64,000 nt of DNA from Gottschalkiaceae bacterium SANA (GCA_036323355.1 AP028876.1:2790001-2854000); one strand, 5' to 3'. Shown: positions 8,031-16,285, counted from the first letter of the stretch. A program made the numbers and translations. Notes: a model not told the origin generated them from the sequence alone.

Positions 8031-8927
8031 TTATCGAAAGACTTCTTTCGCACATCGAAATTGCTTCATTTCAAAAGGATCTTCTGTAAAATTTGCCATA
8101 CACTGATGCGTCTTCTTCATTTCTAGCAAAACCTCATAGCCCACTAGATCTGTTTTCAACAAATCACTCCCCACGATCACACAATCACCACATTCAACCC
8201 GCCCCTCATTGGGACCACCTTCAATAAAGACCTTCCGCCCATCCAAGAATATCAAATCTGGCTGAACCGCTGCCGCTATCTCAACAATTTTCTCATGTAA
8301 ATTTTCTTGATGCAGTTCAATTCGCTGCAAAGGATGCATAAATCCAACAGCCAAGTTCATGCTTAAAGAAAAATCAGCATGCCGATGAGTTTTCAAATTT
8401 GCCAGATAAATGATTTTATCGACTTGATCGACCAATCTAGGCACCACCAGATCGGATAAAAATGAGAATTTGCCATTAATCCGAACCCATTCCAACTCGT
8501 TAAAACAAGCATACTCCACCTGATCGCCAAAGCGTGAATAGACCCCTGCTTCCTTCATCAGCTTGCGGGTTGGTAATTCCCCATTGGACGTACAATCTCC
8601 AAGGATAATTCGATGGATCCCGCGTTTCTTTAACTGATTAACAAGCCACTCAAGCATGTCAAGATCTGTAGAAGCCGGATACGGATTGGCTGAATGATAA
8701 TTCACTTTAATCAAGACTCGATCATGAACATGAAATCCTCGAAAAATAACCCCTTTAACAGGCTCCATTTTTCGATCAATTTCATCCAAATCAACGCCAT
8801 TAAACCGACGGGTTGATGTTCCCTTCACGCGGCGAATCCGAGGAGTAATCTTTCCAGAGACCTCCAGATCCTTTATGCCTTTAGGACCAAGGACTCGTTT
8901 TATTCTATACATAAAACTATTCATCAT
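8031..8927 (-). CDS. DUF362 domain-containing protein
   Basis: 298 aa, matching the DUF362 family in its central part (DRVLIKVNYH near residue 72, a LGDCTSNGE segment, then KIIYLANLKTHRHADFSLSM with the conserved Lys-Thr-His and Ser-x-Asn pattern, and FLDGRKVFIEGGP near the end). Family members are of unknown biochemical role; some are fused to ferredoxin domains, but no 4Fe-4S Cys motif is present here. ATG 8927 is 6 nt after AAGGAG. It is a single-gene transcription unit with a long leader (8928-9143) and its own terminator. Confidence 0.75.
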   Translation of the reverse strand: MMNSFMYRIKRVLGPKGIKDLEVSGKITPRIRRVKGTSTRRFNGVDLDEIDRKMEPVKGVIFRGFHVHDRVLIKVNYHSANPYPASTDLDMLEWLVNQLKKRGIHRIILGDCTSNGELPTRKLMKEAGVYSRFGDQVEYACFNELEWVRINGKFSFLSDLVVPRLVDQVDKIIYLANLKTHRHADFSLSMNLAVGFMHPLQRIELHQENLHEKIVEIAAAVQPDLIFLDGRKVFIEGGPNEGRVECGDCVIVGSDLLKTDLVGYEVLLEMKKTHQCMANFTEDPFEMKQFRCAKEVFR

Positions 8928-9143
8928 CGAAAACTCCTTATCTAGCTTGTACCTATCGGTCCGTCCCGTTCGAAATACTCTTCCTCACACAGAATTCATT
9001 TGATCTTACCCTGACAAATTAGATTTCAGTTTCCCTCTCTTTTTCACCTACCGTTCTAAAACGAAAAGGGTGAAAACACCACTTTTATACAGTCTAATTA
9101 CCCATTCCGACCATTAGAGTAACGAGTCTCTGCTGCTAAACCA
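8928..9143 (-). other. Long leader/intergenic region upstream of DUF362, content unidentified
   Basis: About 215 bp between the Dabb terminator and DUF362. I see a possible -10 element (TGTATAAAAG on the minus strand near 9085) and a run of short inverted repeats, but no riboswitch class that I recognise and no open frame with a good ribosome site. Confidence 0.3.
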
Positions 9144-9173
9144 CAAAAAAACTCAAAGGATTTCTCCTTTGAG
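9144..9173 (-). terminator. Terminator of the nrdJ-dut-Dabb operon
   Basis: Perfect 9-bp stem CTCAAAGGA (9152-9160) with TCCTTTGAG (9165-9173), loop TTTC. Seven T follow on the minus strand. Confidence 0.9.
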
Positions 9174-9191
9174 CCTTTCCAATCATTTTAT

Positions 9192-9491
9192 TTAAACTTC
9201 GTAGTCAACAACAACACGAGCCATGGCAATTGTCTTAATAAATCCACCTACGGCTTGATGTTTCGGATGAACCTGATATGCGTCCAAGTCTTCTTTTGAG
9301 TCGAAACTTGTTTCTAAAACTATGTCATAAGCCATATCGGAAACATTGTCATTCAGCCCAACTGCAATGACTTTGAGCTCTTCGATCTGGCCCTGAAGTG
9401 CCATCAGTCTTGCCTTCATTTCTTTCATGTTCTCTTCCTTGCTTCTTTCATGACTTGCCTTGATTTTCCACATTACCAAATGACGTACCAT
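9192..9491 (-). CDS. Dabb family stress-responsive alpha/beta-barrel protein
   Basis: 99 aa. It begins MVRHLVMWKIK and shows the Dabb pattern: first strand with HxVxxK-type start, helix, second strand KVIAVGLNDN, then YDIVLETSFDSKEDLDAYQVHPKHQAV, the typical region with aspartate, tyrosine and His-Pro. These small ferredoxin-like dimers are stress-associated or catalytic in a few cases; function here is unknown. The open frame reaches back into dut, but GGAGG at 9497-9501 is 5 nt before ATG 9491 (2 nt before ATG 9494), so the short form is correct. It follows dut after an attenuator-like hairpin. Confidence 0.85.
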   Translation of the reverse strand: MVRHLVMWKIKASHERSKEENMKEMKARLMALQGQIEELKVIAVGLNDNVSDMAYDIVLETSFDSKEDLDAYQVHPKHQAVGGFIKTIAMARVVVDYEV

Positions 9492-9507
9492 CATTTCCTC
9501 CTTATTC

Positions 9508-9531
9508 AAAAGACGGCGCTTCCGCGCCGCC
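9508..9531 (-). terminator. Hairpin with T run between dut and the Dabb gene (attenuator)
   Basis: Minus-strand GGCGGCGC-GGAA-GCGCCGTC, an 8-bp GC-rich stem with one G-T pair and a GNRA loop, followed by TTTT. It probably lowers read-through into the Dabb gene. Confidence 0.7.
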
Positions 9532-9534
9532 ATT

Positions 9535-9996
9535 TTATTTTGTACCTGTCGATCCCATGCCACCTGCGCGTTCAGAATCCGTATTTCCATTGTCAGCAAC
9601 CAGGAAGGATATAAACAGCCCTTGGGCAATTCGTTCTCCCGCTTCAATTATAACCGCTTCCTCGCGGCAATTAAACAAAGCGATTCCAATATTACCATCA
9701 TTGGATGCATTCTCGTAATAATCCGCATCGATGATTCCCGTCCCGTTGGCCAATACCAAGCCACGCTTGATACCGATAGAAGAACGCACATACAATTTCA
9801 GTACTTCTCCCTCTTGCATATAGGACTTCACATCAGTCCAAACCACATAGACTTTCCCAGCGGGAACTGTAAAGGTCTCAGGTGCGTAGAAATCATAACC
9901 GGCGGCGATCTTAGATCCCCGTGTCGGCAATTGAATCTTCAAGTTGCCGAATTTTCTTGCGTCCTCTCGAACAACTTCAAAACCTCGTATCTTCAT
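9535..9996 (-). CDS. dut: dUTP diphosphatase (trimeric dUTPase family)
   Basis: About 153 aa. The five dUTPase motifs are visible in order: AAGYDFYAP (motif 1), RSSIGIKRGL (motif 2), GIIDADYYEN (motif 3), GERIAQGLF (motif 4) and the C-terminal Gly-rich RAGGMGSTG (motif 5). The enzyme hydrolyses dUTP to dUMP and pyrophosphate, keeping uracil out of DNA and feeding dTMP synthesis. ATG 9996 is preferred because GGGGG lies 4 nt before it; an upstream ATG at 10020 would overlap nrdJ. It follows nrdJ directly, which fits a deoxynucleotide supply operon. Motif 3 (IDADYYEN) is a variant of the usual form but keeps the Asp. Confidence 0.9.
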   Translation of the reverse strand: MKIRGFEVVREDARKFGNLKIQLPTRGSKIAAGYDFYAPETFTVPAGKVYVVWTDVKSYMQEGEVLKLYVRSSIGIKRGLVLANGTGIIDADYYENASNDGNIGIALFNCREEAVIIEAGERIAQGLFISFLVADNGNTDSERAGGMGSTGTK

Positions 9997-10004
9997 GGTT
10001 CCCC

Positions 10005-12356
10005 CTATCGAATCGGACATACGCCGGTATCACAGCCATCGCTTCCGATATCCAATTGCTGTTCATGCTTCTCGTATTTGCTGATCAAATTCGGAATAAA
10101 TGGTCGCATCTCTTCCACGCGACGTTGGTACTCATCCTTCTCGATCGACTCATATGGTAAAAGATCGTAAAAATTGTCATCCAATGATAAGAAGGACAAG
10201 GCAACAACCTCTTCCCAATGATCATAGACCCATTCTTCTACAAGATCCCACTCATGCTCTCGAACATGAACTGTAATCGAGCAATTGTGCTCCACGTAAG
10301 CATCCATAAAGAGCTTGTAGTTTTGCAATTGTTCCAAGGCGCTTACATCGTACTTGGTACGGCCTTCTGGTGCTTGAACCGGGAATTCAACCACTTTGGT
10401 TGAACAAGTTTTCCATTCTTGTCCCACTTCTGGGAATACGGGCCAGTCCAATTCTTCCGCAACCTTAGCCAATGGATCTGTCGCATTGATTCGCACACGA
10501 CGAATATAATATGGAGAATGAGAATAATGAACACCGCTAGAAACTGTCGGCAATTGCGAAAGTGTTCCTTCCGGTTTGACTGTTGTCACCAAAATAGGTG
10601 CGTTCTCACCCAATTCCTCAGCATAGTGTTCAGCCGCCTCATTAGCAGCAACTTTCAACTCACCCAACAAGATAGCTTGATCGTCGACCGTCATTCCTAC
10701 CGCATTGACCATATCTTGCCAGCCTGTAAGGGAGCATCCCACCAATTTATCTCTATTTTGAGTGGAGTCCCACATTGGCAATTCCAATTCCACGCATGTC
10801 ATTCGATATCCAGCCTTAGCAGAAAGTCGTTGTGCATCCAACAAACCTTCTCGGTCCAAACTGCCATCTGCCTGTACATATGCGAAGGTATTAATGGTTG
10901 TCAGGTTGCATAATCCACGGGTATCCAAAAGAATCTCGCCGCAAGGATTAACGCCATTGAAATTTGGACGTCGCTTTTCAGCCGCAATAGCGTTGACAAA
11001 TCCTGGTTCTCCGGAATAACGCATCTTTTCAATCTGCCAATGCCATTGCTCGCGGCTTGGCTTCTCACGATAGTAGATGGAGTTGTTGGACATTTGTCGG
11101 TGGATGATATCCTTGTCCACAATCCATTGTCCATCAATCTGCTTGTATAGATTGCTTTTTGCGTCAATGCATTCCGTATCATCAGAATCCACCAAGACGA
11201 TCTCTGCTGTTCGGCGAACACCGCCGACAACAACATTCTCACCAATGATATTGGCAATATCCAAGCAATCTATTGGCTTCAATTTTACACGCTTTGCACT
11301 ATGAATCACGCCGAGTTTCTTCATGACTCGATCGATTTTAAAGAACATATTTTTTAATGATTCATGACCCGATGCGGTTCCACCAAAGGTCTTTAATTTC
11401 TCACCCTTTGGACGAACATGATCGTAATTGATCACAATCGTTGTAATATCACGGTACTCATTGGAATACAAGACCTTGATATAATAATCTAAAGCCTGCG
11501 TCCATCCCTCTTTACTGTCGCCTACGGTAATTTTAACCGATGCATTGCGCGAGAAATGAAGGCTAGTTGAATCTTCTCGATCCGCCTTTGCTACCGGAGA
11601 ATAATCTTGATGAATCAACTCATAATCCGTTCGAACCTTAGGCAATTGCTTGACATCGTCCTTCAAAATTCGAACCCCAACACCAGCACCGACCATTAAT
11701 AGGTAAAACAAATCCTTAAATGCATCAAATCCATCAATGACTTCAAAGGCACAATTGTAATTGGAAATTGGATAATTCTGCGCAACCGGCGTTCCACCAA
11801 CCCAAAAGGTACGACCGGATAAAAATTGTCTCAAATGAAAAATATTATCAAATAGCCGTTCTGCTTCCGCTTTTGTAGTCGGCACAAGACCTGCATTGTA
11901 CTCAACCGCTCTTCGCACGGTTTCCCACCAATATTCCCGGCGGTTTTGATCCTGCAACCAACGAGAATAGGTGCGGTAATAAACAAAATTTCCCAATTGC
12001 TTCATTGGAGCAGGAAGATGCTTGTAACGGCTGACAAATTCATCTGTTAAAATTCGATCATCTGTCCGCTTCCTTGCATCCCTTGTTTTGTCTCGCTCAT
12101 ATCGATATAAAATATAGGCCTTAGCAACATCCTTGCGTGGCGAATCCATCAGATAGTTTTCGACCCAATCTTGAACTTCCTCAACTTGCATGGGAATACG
12201 TGAATCGCTAGCTGCTTGTCCAATCAGCTCTGCAATCTTCTGACTAAGCAGGTGATCTACACCATCCTTGGTCGCTTTCATCGCATTCTCAATGGCGCGA
12301 ACGATCTTTTCGAGATTGAATTCTACCAGTCTCCCGTCGCGTTTTGATACTTTCAT
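10005..12356 (-). CDS. nrdJ: Adenosylcobalamin-dependent ribonucleoside-triphosphate reductase (class II)
   Basis: 783 aa. An N-terminal ATP-cone (about 1-95) precedes a monomeric class II reductase of the Lactobacillus RTPR type. Visible catalytic residues: Cys202 (NYNCAF) and Cys483 (GLCNLTT) as the substrate-reducing pair, the radical Cys472 and Glu474 in NPCGEILL, and the C-terminal redox pair Cys775/Cys780 (CDTGVC). It makes deoxynucleotides from NTPs with coenzyme B12, without oxygen. ATG is 7 nt after GGAGG. It is the first gene of nrdJ-dut-Dabb, and tandem NrdR boxes precede it. The ATP cone implies allosteric shut-off by dATP. Confidence 0.95.
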   Translation of the reverse strand: MKVSKRDGRLVEFNLEKIVRAIENAMKATKDGVDHLLSQKIAELIGQAASDSRIPMQVEEVQDWVENYLMDSPRKDVAKAYILYRYERDKTRDARKRTDDRILTDEFVSRYKHLPAPMKQLGNFVYYRTYSRWLQDQNRREYWWETVRRAVEYNAGLVPTTKAEAERLFDNIFHLRQFLSGRTFWVGGTPVAQNYPISNYNCAFEVIDGFDAFKDLFYLLMVGAGVGVRILKDDVKQLPKVRTDYELIHQDYSPVAKADREDSTSLHFSRNASVKITVGDSKEGWTQALDYYIKVLYSNEYRDITTIVINYDHVRPKGEKLKTFGGTASGHESLKNMFFKIDRVMKKLGVIHSAKRVKLKPIDCLDIANIIGENVVVGGVRRTAEIVLVDSDDTECIDAKSNLYKQIDGQWIVDKDIIHRQMSNNSIYYREKPSREQWHWQIEKMRYSGEPGFVNAIAAEKRRPNFNGVNPCGEILLDTRGLCNLTTINTFAYVQADGSLDREGLLDAQRLSAKAGYRMTCVELELPMWDSTQNRDKLVGCSLTGWQDMVNAVGMTVDDQAILLGELKVAANEAAEHYAEELGENAPILVTTVKPEGTLSQLPTVSSGVHYSHSPYYIRRVRINATDPLAKVAEELDWPVFPEVGQEWKTCSTKVVEFPVQAPEGRTKYDVSALEQLQNYKLFMDAYVEHNCSITVHVREHEWDLVEEWVYDHWEEVVALSFLSLDDNFYDLLPYESIEKDEYQRRVEEMRPFIPNLISKYEKHEQQLDIGSDGCDTGVCPIR

Positions 12357-12378
12357 TCCATCGCCTCCTTATTGATCA

Positions 12379-12426
12379 CCCACTAAATATAGGGGTTTAT
12401 AATCTTATCTACTCTTCATATTGTAC
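12379..12426 (-). promoter_or_regulatory. Tandem NrdR boxes in the nrdJ promoter region
   Basis: Two 16-bp sites resemble the NrdR consensus acaCwAtATaTwGtgt: 12379-12394 (CCACTAAATATAGGGG, about 12 of 16) and 12411-12426 (ACTCTTCATATTGTAC, about 11 of 16). Their start-to-start distance is 32 bp, the three-turn spacing usual for NrdR pairs. They lie 23-70 bp before the nrdJ start. Confidence 0.65.
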
Positions 12427-12462
12427 ACCTAACCGTTTTCCATCACAAGAAATATTTCCCGG

Positions 12463-12520
12463 GAAACGGCAGGAAAAAATAAGCTCTACATGTAAACCCC
12501 ATGGTTATGCCGTTTGCTCT
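12463..12520. other. Unidentified structured element with terminator-like T run on the plus strand
   Basis: GAAACGGCA (about 12464-12472) pairs with TGCCGTTT (about 12508-12515), enclosing a small AACC-ATGG-GGTT hairpin and a TACATGTA palindrome. On the plus strand it is followed by GCTCTTTTTG. It lies upstream of the nrdJ promoter. I do not recognise the class. Confidence 0.35.
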
Positions 12521-12529
12521 TTTTGTCAG

Positions 12530-12566
12530 AAAAATAAGAAATCCGTGAAGAGTTTTCTCCACGGAT
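12530..12566 (-). terminator. Terminator of the glycoside hydrolase gene
   Basis: ATCCGTG (12541-12547) pairs with CACGGAT (12560-12566). The minus strand continues into TTCTTATTTTT. Confidence 0.75.
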
Positions 12567-12597
12567 CGATGAATCAATATTTTCCTACATTCACTTC

Positions 12598-13929
12598 CTA
12601 AGCGGACGGATTTTCCACTATAGGCGCTTCCGGTTCAGTAACAGGTTGAGGATTTATTTCCACTTCTGCTTCCGGTTCAGGTTCTGGTTCTGGTTCCGGC
12701 TGTGGTTTTGGCTTTGGCTGTGTCTTGATGATATATGGCGCTCGAGGATCAAAAGAGAAGTAACCACTTGAATCCGTTACCCCCTCCGGCAATAAAGCTT
12801 CTACCGTATAATTATTCGATGCACTCCATAATATCCATTCCTCATAGCCCGCATCATAGGTTGCCTCAATCTGTGCACGCACCTGTTTCGGACCGTAGGT
12901 TACAAAGTTCACACCATAATCACCTTTAATCCATGGTGCGGAAAAATCCTGCAGCCAAGGACGCATCAAGGCTTTCTTTCGTGTCGTTTCCGCTAGCTCA
13001 ATCCGCTCATTCGCCTTTGACATCGTACCGTAAATAATTGCATATGGATCACTGTCTGGGAATTTAACGCCCAAGGTATTTTGATAGAAATGAGAGGGAT
13101 AAACCATCGGCGACAAAACATCGCAGGCATCCGCCAGGGTTTCCAATTGATGACCAACCCCTTCTCCTGTTCTTGAAATGGTTACTTGGCCGAAGATATC
13201 CGCAGAGATCCTTACCCCGAATGGCGAAAGAACGTCCGTTGCGTGTTGAAGAAAATCAGCGATGGCCTGATTGCGATCAGCACCTTCATATTCCTTATAA
13301 TCGATCAAGCTTAATTTCCCCTTGTCTGGAAAACGTACATAATCGAATTGAATCTCGTCAAAACCCATCTTCACAGCTTCCAAGGCAATCGCCAAAGGAT
13401 ACTCCCAGGCTTCTGGATTATAGGCGTTCAACCAGGCATTGCCATCTTTGTCTTTCCATACGCTGCCGTCGGCATACTGAATAGCCAATTCCGGATAAGC
13501 TTCCGCCACCCGCGAATTCTTAAAGGTCACCACCCGCGCCACCGTATAGATCTGTTCTGCCTTCAAGCGATCCCAATTGACAGAGAACTTAGGCGACAAG
13601 GGTGCATTGTCCAGTCCTTCTGCAACGGCCATGGGTACACGCGTCGGATAGGTAAAGTGTCCGTTGTCATTGTTTACATCAATAATCATGGCATTGACCT
13701 CTGTCGTCACAGCCAAATCTAACAAAACATCAAACTTCGGATTATAACCAATCACGTTACCCGTGACATAAATCCCCTTAACCTTCGTTTGATTCTCGAA
13801 GGCTTTCCAGCTTCGATCAACCGGCATATAATCCGGCTCGCTAAATGGATCTTGGCTTGTTGCAAATCCTGTAGTCATGCTTGCTATAAATAATCCGGCC
13901 ATCAAACCGGCAAGTACTTTTCTTTTCAT
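12598..13929 (-). CDS. Secreted putative glycoside hydrolase (DUF4015 type)
   Basis: 443 aa. The signal peptide is at residues 1 to about 25. A long TIM-barrel-like domain follows: KVKGIYVTGNVIG, a DVNNDNGHFTYPT loop, the GFDEIQFDYVRFPDKG motif with acidic residues and a Trp-rich LMRPWLQDF part. A 35-residue Pro/Glu-rich tail ends the protein, possibly a wall spacer. The family is predicted to hydrolyse glycans, without a proven substrate. ATG 13929 has an AAGGAG site; the longer frame (to 14154) has no ribosome site and would bury the signal peptide. It is monocistronic, with its own promoter and terminator. Confidence 0.85.
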   Translation of the reverse strand: MKRKVLAGLMAGLFIASMTTGFATSQDPFSEPDYMPVDRSWKAFENQTKVKGIYVTGNVIGYNPKFDVLLDLAVTTEVNAMIIDVNNDNGHFTYPTRVPMAVAEGLDNAPLSPKFSVNWDRLKAEQIYTVARVVTFKNSRVAEAYPELAIQYADGSVWKDKDGNAWLNAYNPEAWEYPLAIALEAVKMGFDEIQFDYVRFPDKGKLSLIDYKEYEGADRNQAIADFLQHATDVLSPFGVRISADIFGQVTISRTGEGVGHQLETLADACDVLSPMVYPSHFYQNTLGVKFPDSDPYAIIYGTMSKANERIELAETTRKKALMRPWLQDFSAPWIKGDYGVNFVTYGPKQVRAQIEATYDAGYEEWILWSASNNYTVEALLPEGVTDSSGYFSFDPRAPYIIKTQPKPKPQPEPEPEPEPEAEVEINPQPVTEPEAPIVENPSA

Positions 13930-14204
13930 TATTTTCGCTCCTTTAAATATGCTTTCTTTATTATATCCTAGGAGTGGTGGGCTAGCAATCCAAATCCGCC
14001 ATCTTATTATGAATTGGAGGTGATTGTGACTGAAAAGTAAACGAATACCAATCAAGCACCCTATCATGTAGGACAAATCGTGGTCAACTATTTTTAACTT
14101 TCGAAATGCCCTCTGTTTAAATACACAAATCCACGGGTAAATGGTTAATGGCAAAGTAGATCGCTTTGTACCTTTCCTTTAAGTATACCTGTTCCATACA
14201 AAAG
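13930..14204. other. Gene-free stretch upstream of the glycoside hydrolase
   Basis: About 275 bp. It holds the glycoside hydrolase promoter (13960-13988) and, on the plus strand near 14016-14040, a perfect GGAGGTGATT ribosome site followed by a five-codon frame (GTGACTGAAAAGTAA) that is probably a relic. I see nothing else. Confidence 0.5.
13960..13988 (-). promoter_or_regulatory. Promoter of the glycoside hydrolase gene
   Basis: Minus-strand TTGCTA (13988-13983), 17-nt spacer, TATAAT (13965-13960), 31 nt before the start codon. Confidence 0.65.
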
Positions 14205-14229
14205 GACCCGTCGACGGACGGGTCTTTTT
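14199..14229. terminator. Bidirectional terminator hairpin
   Basis: GACCCGTC (14205-14212) and GACGGGTC (14217-14224) form a perfect 8-bp stem with A run on the left and T run on the right. Confidence 0.8.
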
Positions 14230-14255
14230 GCCTTTCAAATTCTAATTTTTTTTAC

Positions 14256-14300
14256 ACAAAAAAAAAACAAACCACGGATTCTTCATCGTGATCTGTTTTT
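14256..14300 (-). terminator. Terminator downstream of tRNA-Ile
   Basis: CAAACCACG (14268-14276) pairs with CGTGATCTG (14287-14295) through 9 bp with G-T pairs. T runs follow on both strands; on the minus strand it follows the tRNA. Confidence 0.7.
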
Positions 14301-14324
14301 TTAGTTTAGAATAAATTCTAAAAG

Positions 14325-14401
<77 letters not shown>

Positions 14402-14422
14402 CTGTCTTTTTGCGACTTCTAC

Positions 14423-14451
14423 ATGATATCGAATTCATCCATAAAAGTCAA
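14423..14451 (-). promoter_or_regulatory. Promoter of tRNA-Ile
   Basis: Minus-strand TTGACT (14451-14446), 17-nt spacer, TATCAT (14428-14423), about 22 nt before the mature tRNA. Confidence 0.7.
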
Positions 14452-14462
14452 GGTAAAATCAT

Positions 14463-14493
14463 AAAAAAACCTAGGGGTTTTTCCCCCTAGGTT
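14463..14493 (-). terminator. Terminator of hpf
   Basis: AACCTAGGGG (14468-14477) pairs with CCCCTAGGTT (14484-14493). Seven T follow on the minus strand. Confidence 0.9.
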
Positions 14494-14502
14494 TATCGTT
14501 TT

Positions 14503-15039
14503 TTATTGAACGGATGTTGACTCAATAATCCCAAATCCGCCTTTCTTTCTTCGATACACAACAGCCATTTCTTCCGTGTCACTATTAAAAAAAACAAAGA
14601 AATCATGTCCCAATAAATCCATTTGTAAAACTGCTTCTTCAGGATTCATCCATTTCATATCAAACCGCTTGTGCTTAATAATTTGAATCTCTTCTTCTTC
14701 CGATTCTGTGTATTCTGGAATATCTCCGAAACGAATAGATGCACCATGATGCTTTCTCTTCTCTAATTTGGTTTTATGCTTGCGAACTTGCCGTTCAAGC
14801 ATCTCAACAACTTGATCAAGAGAATCATACATATCGAAACTTGATGCTTCAGCTCTCATTAAGGCACCTGCAAAAGGAATCATCACCTCAATAATATGCT
14901 GATCCTTTTCCTTTGTGAAAGTGGCTGTCGCCTCCACTTCCTGATTAAACATGCGATCTAACTTTCCGAGCTTTGATTCGACCCTCCTTTGAAGTGATTC
15001 CCTAACATTCAAGTTTTTGCCTACGATTTTGATTTTCAT
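14503..15039 (-). CDS. hpf: Ribosome hibernation promoting factor, long form
   Basis: About 178 aa. The N-terminal YfiA-like domain (about 1-100; MKIKIVGKNLNV, then DMYDSLDQVVEMLERQVRKHKTK) sits in the 30S subunit, and the C-terminal domain (about 122-178; VVYRRKKGGFGIIE) drives 100S ribosome dimers. The long form is usual in Bacillota. Two starts are possible: GTG 15045, only 2 nt after AAGGAG, and ATG 15039, 8 nt after it, which I prefer. Its upstream neighbour is comF as in many Firmicutes, but secA, the usual downstream neighbour, is absent. A DnaA-box cluster lies directly upstream. Confidence 0.93.
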   Translation of the reverse strand: MKIKIVGKNLNVRESLQRRVESKLGKLDRMFNQEVEATATFTKEKDQHIIEVMIPFAGALMRAEASSFDMYDSLDQVVEMLERQVRKHKTKLEKRKHHGASIRFGDIPEYTESEEEEIQIIKHKRFDMKWMNPEEAVLQMDLLGHDFFVFFNSDTEEMAVVYRRKKGGFGIIESTSVQ

Positions 15040-15154
15040 CTTCACATCTCCTTCCAGGTCGATCCGTTCCCCTCAAGGGGTACTAGGTTATATATATTAT
15101 ACCGTTATTTTTCGAATTCTAACATGTAATCGTCATTGTAATTGCTGTGTATAA

Positions 15155-15436
15155 TGTGGATAAGTTTGTGGATATGTAAAAAGTAGGAAAATCGCAAAAC
15201 CATCAGCCTTCCGACCCTTAGTCACTATTTTCAGATCATTCTAATCATTTGTTATCCACAGGGTCAAAGCCGCGTGGTTGCTAATTTTCAGAATGTTTAT
15301 CCCCACTTATCCCCACAGGCTTCTGGATAAGTATTTCTGCCTTGTGGAAATGCTTGTTTTCCTATTGTGAATCATGTGGATAAGTTTGTGCATAACTGAT
15401 GGTTAGCCACTTTAAGAGATTTCCACTTGTGAATAA
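15155..15436. promoter_or_regulatory. DnaA-box cluster between hpf and comF
   Basis: Three perfect boxes (TTATCCACA or its complement) lie at 15155-15163, 15252-15260 and 15375-15383. Six one-mismatch boxes lie at 15167-15175, 15297-15305, 15307-15315, 15322-15330, 15387-15395 and 15428-15436. Orientation is mixed. Several sit in close pairs (15155/15167, 15297/15307, 15375/15387) 10-12 bp apart. The region 15040-15446 holds no gene. Confidence 0.8.
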
Positions 15437-15446
15437 ATTGTGAATC

Positions 15447-16151
15447 CTATCTACGAGTGGCAAAAGTTAAAACAACAATTTCCTTAGTTTCCCACTTAAG
15501 GAATTCCAAGGAACAGCTTTCCGCAGTCGCTCCCGTGGTCAAAACATCATCAATTAGCAAGATGCAATTGGGCTTTTCAATTGGTTCATATTTTGAGTTC
15601 AATCGAAAGGCATGACGTAAACTGAACTTTCGTTCAGCTGCTGTTAATTCCTTAAGAGCCTTTGTCGCTTCTGTTCGAATTAACCAATCCTCAACCACAG
15701 GAAGTCCCCATCGTTTTCCCAAGGCATGTGCCATTAAACCCGCTTGATTATATCCCCTTTTGCCATATCGCTTGAGATGGATTGGGACAGGAACAATAAC
15801 ATCGACCTTCTTCACATCTTCTCGTTTTTCAAAAAAGAGAGCCATTTCTCCTGCCAATGCTCGTGCCAATTCTGGATGATTCTCGTATTTCATGCGCAAA
15901 ATCAATTCCCTGGCCAATCCTTCATAAAGGTAAGGTGCACAGGCTTGCGAGAATCCGCGCGAATACTTCATACACCACTCACAATACTCGCCATCAGCAA
16001 TGGGTTTTCCACACCGCCTACAATAGGAATTGCCTACTGGGGATAACTTCGAACGACAAGACGCACAAAATTTTGCCCTTCCCAATCCTTCTACATAGTC
16101 GCCGCAAGCAAAACAAATATCCGTCTCTGGATAAATCCAATCTGACCACAT
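15447..16151 (-). CDS. comFC: ComF family phosphoribosyltransferase-like protein
   Basis: 234 aa. The N-terminal zinc-ribbon region has four CxxC pairs (Cys13/16, 29/32, 44/47 and 57/60). A type I phosphoribosyltransferase domain follows, with VIVPVPIHLKRYGKRGYNQA and the PRPP-binding motif ILLIDDVLTTGAT. In Bacillus and Gram-negative bacteria ComF proteins are needed for DNA uptake, probably acting on transforming DNA with ComFA/PriA-like helicases. ComFA is not next to it here. AGGTGATC precedes ATG 16151. It is upstream of hpf on the same strand and divergent from the his operon. Confidence 0.88.
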   Translation of the reverse strand: MWSDWIYPETDICFACGDYVEGLGRAKFCASCRSKLSPVGNSYCRRCGKPIADGEYCEWCMKYSRGFSQACAPYLYEGLARELILRMKYENHPELARALAGEMALFFEKREDVKKVDVIVPVPIHLKRYGKRGYNQAGLMAHALGKRWGLPVVEDWLIRTEATKALKELTAAERKFSLRHAFRLNSKYEPIEKPNCILLIDDVLTTGATAESCSLEFLKWETKEIVVLTFATRR

Positions 16152-16285
16152 ACGATCACCTCTCTTCTATTATAAGGCAATTGAAAACCCCTTCTGTCTT
16201 TCTTCTGAAAAAACAGTGAAATAACGTTCAAAATTTCTAAAGCGACAAGATTACGTCTGGCAATTATATTTCTTTGATTCTTTTC

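Noticed and set aside
14016-14040. Tiny plus-strand frame behind a perfect Shine-Dalgarno
   Set aside because: GTGACTGAAAAGTAA encodes only four residues, with no downstream gene; probably a relic or chance.
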